Shown here piece by piece: positions 62,923 to 64,000 of a DNA stretch of 64,000 nt (positions are counted from its first letter, which is position 1; the number at the start of each line of letters is the position of its first letter). The notes under the pieces are model-generated. The model saw only the letters and a list, made by a program, of their open reading frames with translations, was not told the origin of the DNA and did no database searches. The position numbers were made by a program, and so were the translations under genes. The stretch is from Alteromonas pelagimontana (GTDB taxonomy: Bacteria > Pseudomonadota > Gammaproteobacteria > Enterobacterales > Alteromonadaceae), in NCBI RefSeq assembly GCF_002499975.2, contig NZ_CP052766.1, positions 2,976,001-3,040,000 on the forward strand, given 5' to 3'.

Positions 62923-64000
62923 TTAATTTTTTTCCAGTTCTTTAATTCGACAGCTAATTAATTCTTTTTCGGCGAGGGTAGGTGCCAGGGAATGTGCGTG
63001 TTGAAGCACTGCTAGCGCTTCCTTATTCTGAGAGAGCCGGGTTAACATATCCGCTCGCGCACAATGAAAAAGATGCAATTTACACAGCGTGTGGTCCGCA
63101 GCAAGATTGTCCAGCAATTTAAGCGCCGCCAAAGGAGATTGCGCGTAAGAGACAGCGACAGCATGATTGAGGGCGGTCACAGGAGAAGGCTCAAGTTGTT
63201 GCATCAGGAGATATAAAGATTCAATTCTGTTCCAGTTGGTATCAGCAAAGTGCTCTGCAACAGCGTGTTCCCGGGCAATAGCGGCCTGTAACGTATAAAT
63301 ACCGTAATTTCCCATTGCCATAGCGTGAGATACAAGTTGCTGCGCGCGAGCAATCAATGTTCTGTTCCAACGCTGCCTGTCCTGATGCTGAAGTAAAACG
63401 ATGTGCCCGCCCTTTGACCTGCGCGCGTGCTTGCGGGCATCGTGAAACAACATCATTGCCAGCAATCCCATTACTTCTGCATCCTGATAAAGGGCCAGCA
63501 CACTTTCTGCTAAATGAATTGCCTGTTGACAGAGGTCCACTTGCGCAGCAGTGCCGTTTAATGACGTTGTATAGCCTTCATTGAAAACCAGATAAATCAC
63601 CGACAGCACACTATCAATACGATCTGCAAGTTGATTGTTATTAGGAACTTCAAAGGGAATTCGCGCCTGGCGGATTTTTGCTTTGCCTCTTACGATGCGC
63701 TGGGCAAGAGAGGCTGGCGAAATAAAAAAGGCGTCAGCTATGGCTTCAGTAGTTAATCCACATACTTCACGGAGCGTGAGCGCTACCTGGATTTGTGGTG
63801 CCAGTGCCGGATGGCAGCAAATAAAGATAAGACGTAAATAATCATTATTTATTGTGTCGATGTCGCTATGTAGTGGCAGATCAACTTCTGTTTGTTCGAC
63901 ATCTATACGCATTAACTGTTGCAGATGTTGCTGGCGGCGGAGGTGATCAATGCCTTTGAACTTCGCTGTGCTTATCAGCCACGCCACGGGGTTTTCAGGT
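62923..64000 (-). CDS. ECF42-like sigma factor with C-terminal TPR-type extension, N-terminus cut by the window edge
   Basis: At least 359 codons, open to the right edge; the N-terminal part of region 2 is missing. Visible: PVAWLISTAKFKGIDHLRR (end of region 2), a region 4 helix-turn-helix (LTLREVCGLTTEAIADAFFISPASLAQRIVRGKAKIR), then a long helical extension (EGYTTSLNG, and a repeated helical part to the end). Sigma plus such an extension, followed by YCII genes, is the ECF42 arrangement. Regulation by the extension is inferred. Confidence 0.85.
   Translation of the reverse strand, partial: PENPVAWLISTAKFKGIDHLRRQQHLQQLMRIDVEQTEVDLPLHSDIDTINNDYLRLIFICCHPALAPQIQVALTLREVCGLTTEAIADAFFISPASLAQRIVRGKAKIRQARIPFEVPNNNQLADRIDSVLSVIYLVFNEGYTTSLNGTAAQVDLCQQAIHLAESVLALYQDAEVMGLLAMMLFHDARKHARRSKGGHIVLLQHQDRQRWNRTLIARAQQLVSHAMAMGNYGIYTLQAAIAREHAVAEHFADTNWNRIESLYLLMQQLEPSPVTALNHAVAVSYAQSPLAALKLLDNLAADHTLCKLHLFHCARADMLTRLSQNKEALAVLQHAHSLAPTLAEKELISCRIKELEKN

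Noticed and set aside
1..64000. CRISPR arrays, tRNA or rRNA genes, insertion sequences, prophage
   Set aside because: No spaced direct repeats of CRISPR type, no tRNA-like T-loop with matching stems, and no transposase, integrase or phage genes were recognised on either strand.

Overview
The window looks like a chromosomal segment from a marine gammaproteobacterium of the Alteromonadales, probably Alteromonadaceae. The evidence is several large TonB-dependent receptors, a GH97 glycosidase, Tat-exported enzymes, a cyo terminal oxidase, and the style of the two-component and GGDEF/EAL proteins. This assignment rests on gene content and style, not on a marker gene. I saw no rRNA, tRNA, CRISPR array, prophage or insertion sequence. 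Both edges cut a gene: a TPR protein on the left and an ECF sigma factor on the right.

Layout, left half. 1-3.4 kb: exported TPR protein (partial), HupE/UreJ membrane protein, and a decayed TPR pseudogene. 3.4-9.8 kb: TonB receptor, TSUP permease and Tat-exported PLP aminotransferase in one minus-strand operon, with a divergent LysR gene; it looks like an uptake and periplasmic conversion locus for an unknown substrate. 9.8-17 kb: EEP hydrolase with a PLD-VTT fusion, a small lipoprotein built of exact 13-residue Trp repeats, a beta-barrel protein, a PepSY membrane protein with a small partner, and a stress-type SDR. 17-23 kb: an RpiB-type isomerase and the cyoABCDE bo3 oxidase operon. 24-29 kb: TonB receptor plus GH97 glycosidase. 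29-33 kb: an operon of an OprC-like (copper-type) TonB receptor with a RegB/RegA-like redox two-component pair, preceded by a palindrome that fits the RegA/PrrA box.

33.2-35.4 kb holds the best candidate for something undescribed: a compact operon of a family 2 glycosyltransferase, a YqcI/YcgG-family protein (a family that includes heme-dependent guanidine N-hydroxylases) and a DUF1989 protein (a family that includes carboxyguanidine deiminase subunits). Two small, apparently paralogous unknown genes follow on the other strand.

36-50 kb is rich in stress and survival genes: a DUF7218/Rho-N-like small protein, GGDEF-EAL, KatE-type catalase, CBS protein, Ku and LigD (non-homologous end joining), an SDR, a 36-codon Gln/Lys-rich small gene, MscS and a RIO kinase. 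50.7-54.2 kb holds a divergent phosphoketolase-like gene overlapping a divergent acetate kinase. 54.7-60.9 kb has TerC, a hexapeptide acetyltransferase, a chemotaxis receptor, DUF421 and a Tat-exported aldo-keto reductase. 61.2-64 kb is an ECF42-like sigma factor followed by YCII/VOC, YCII and DUF1428 genes, with a promoter-like motif matching the ECF42 consensus between the sigma gene and its likely targets.

A dispersed intergenic repeat occurs four times, all in the same orientation, between 42 and 56 kb.
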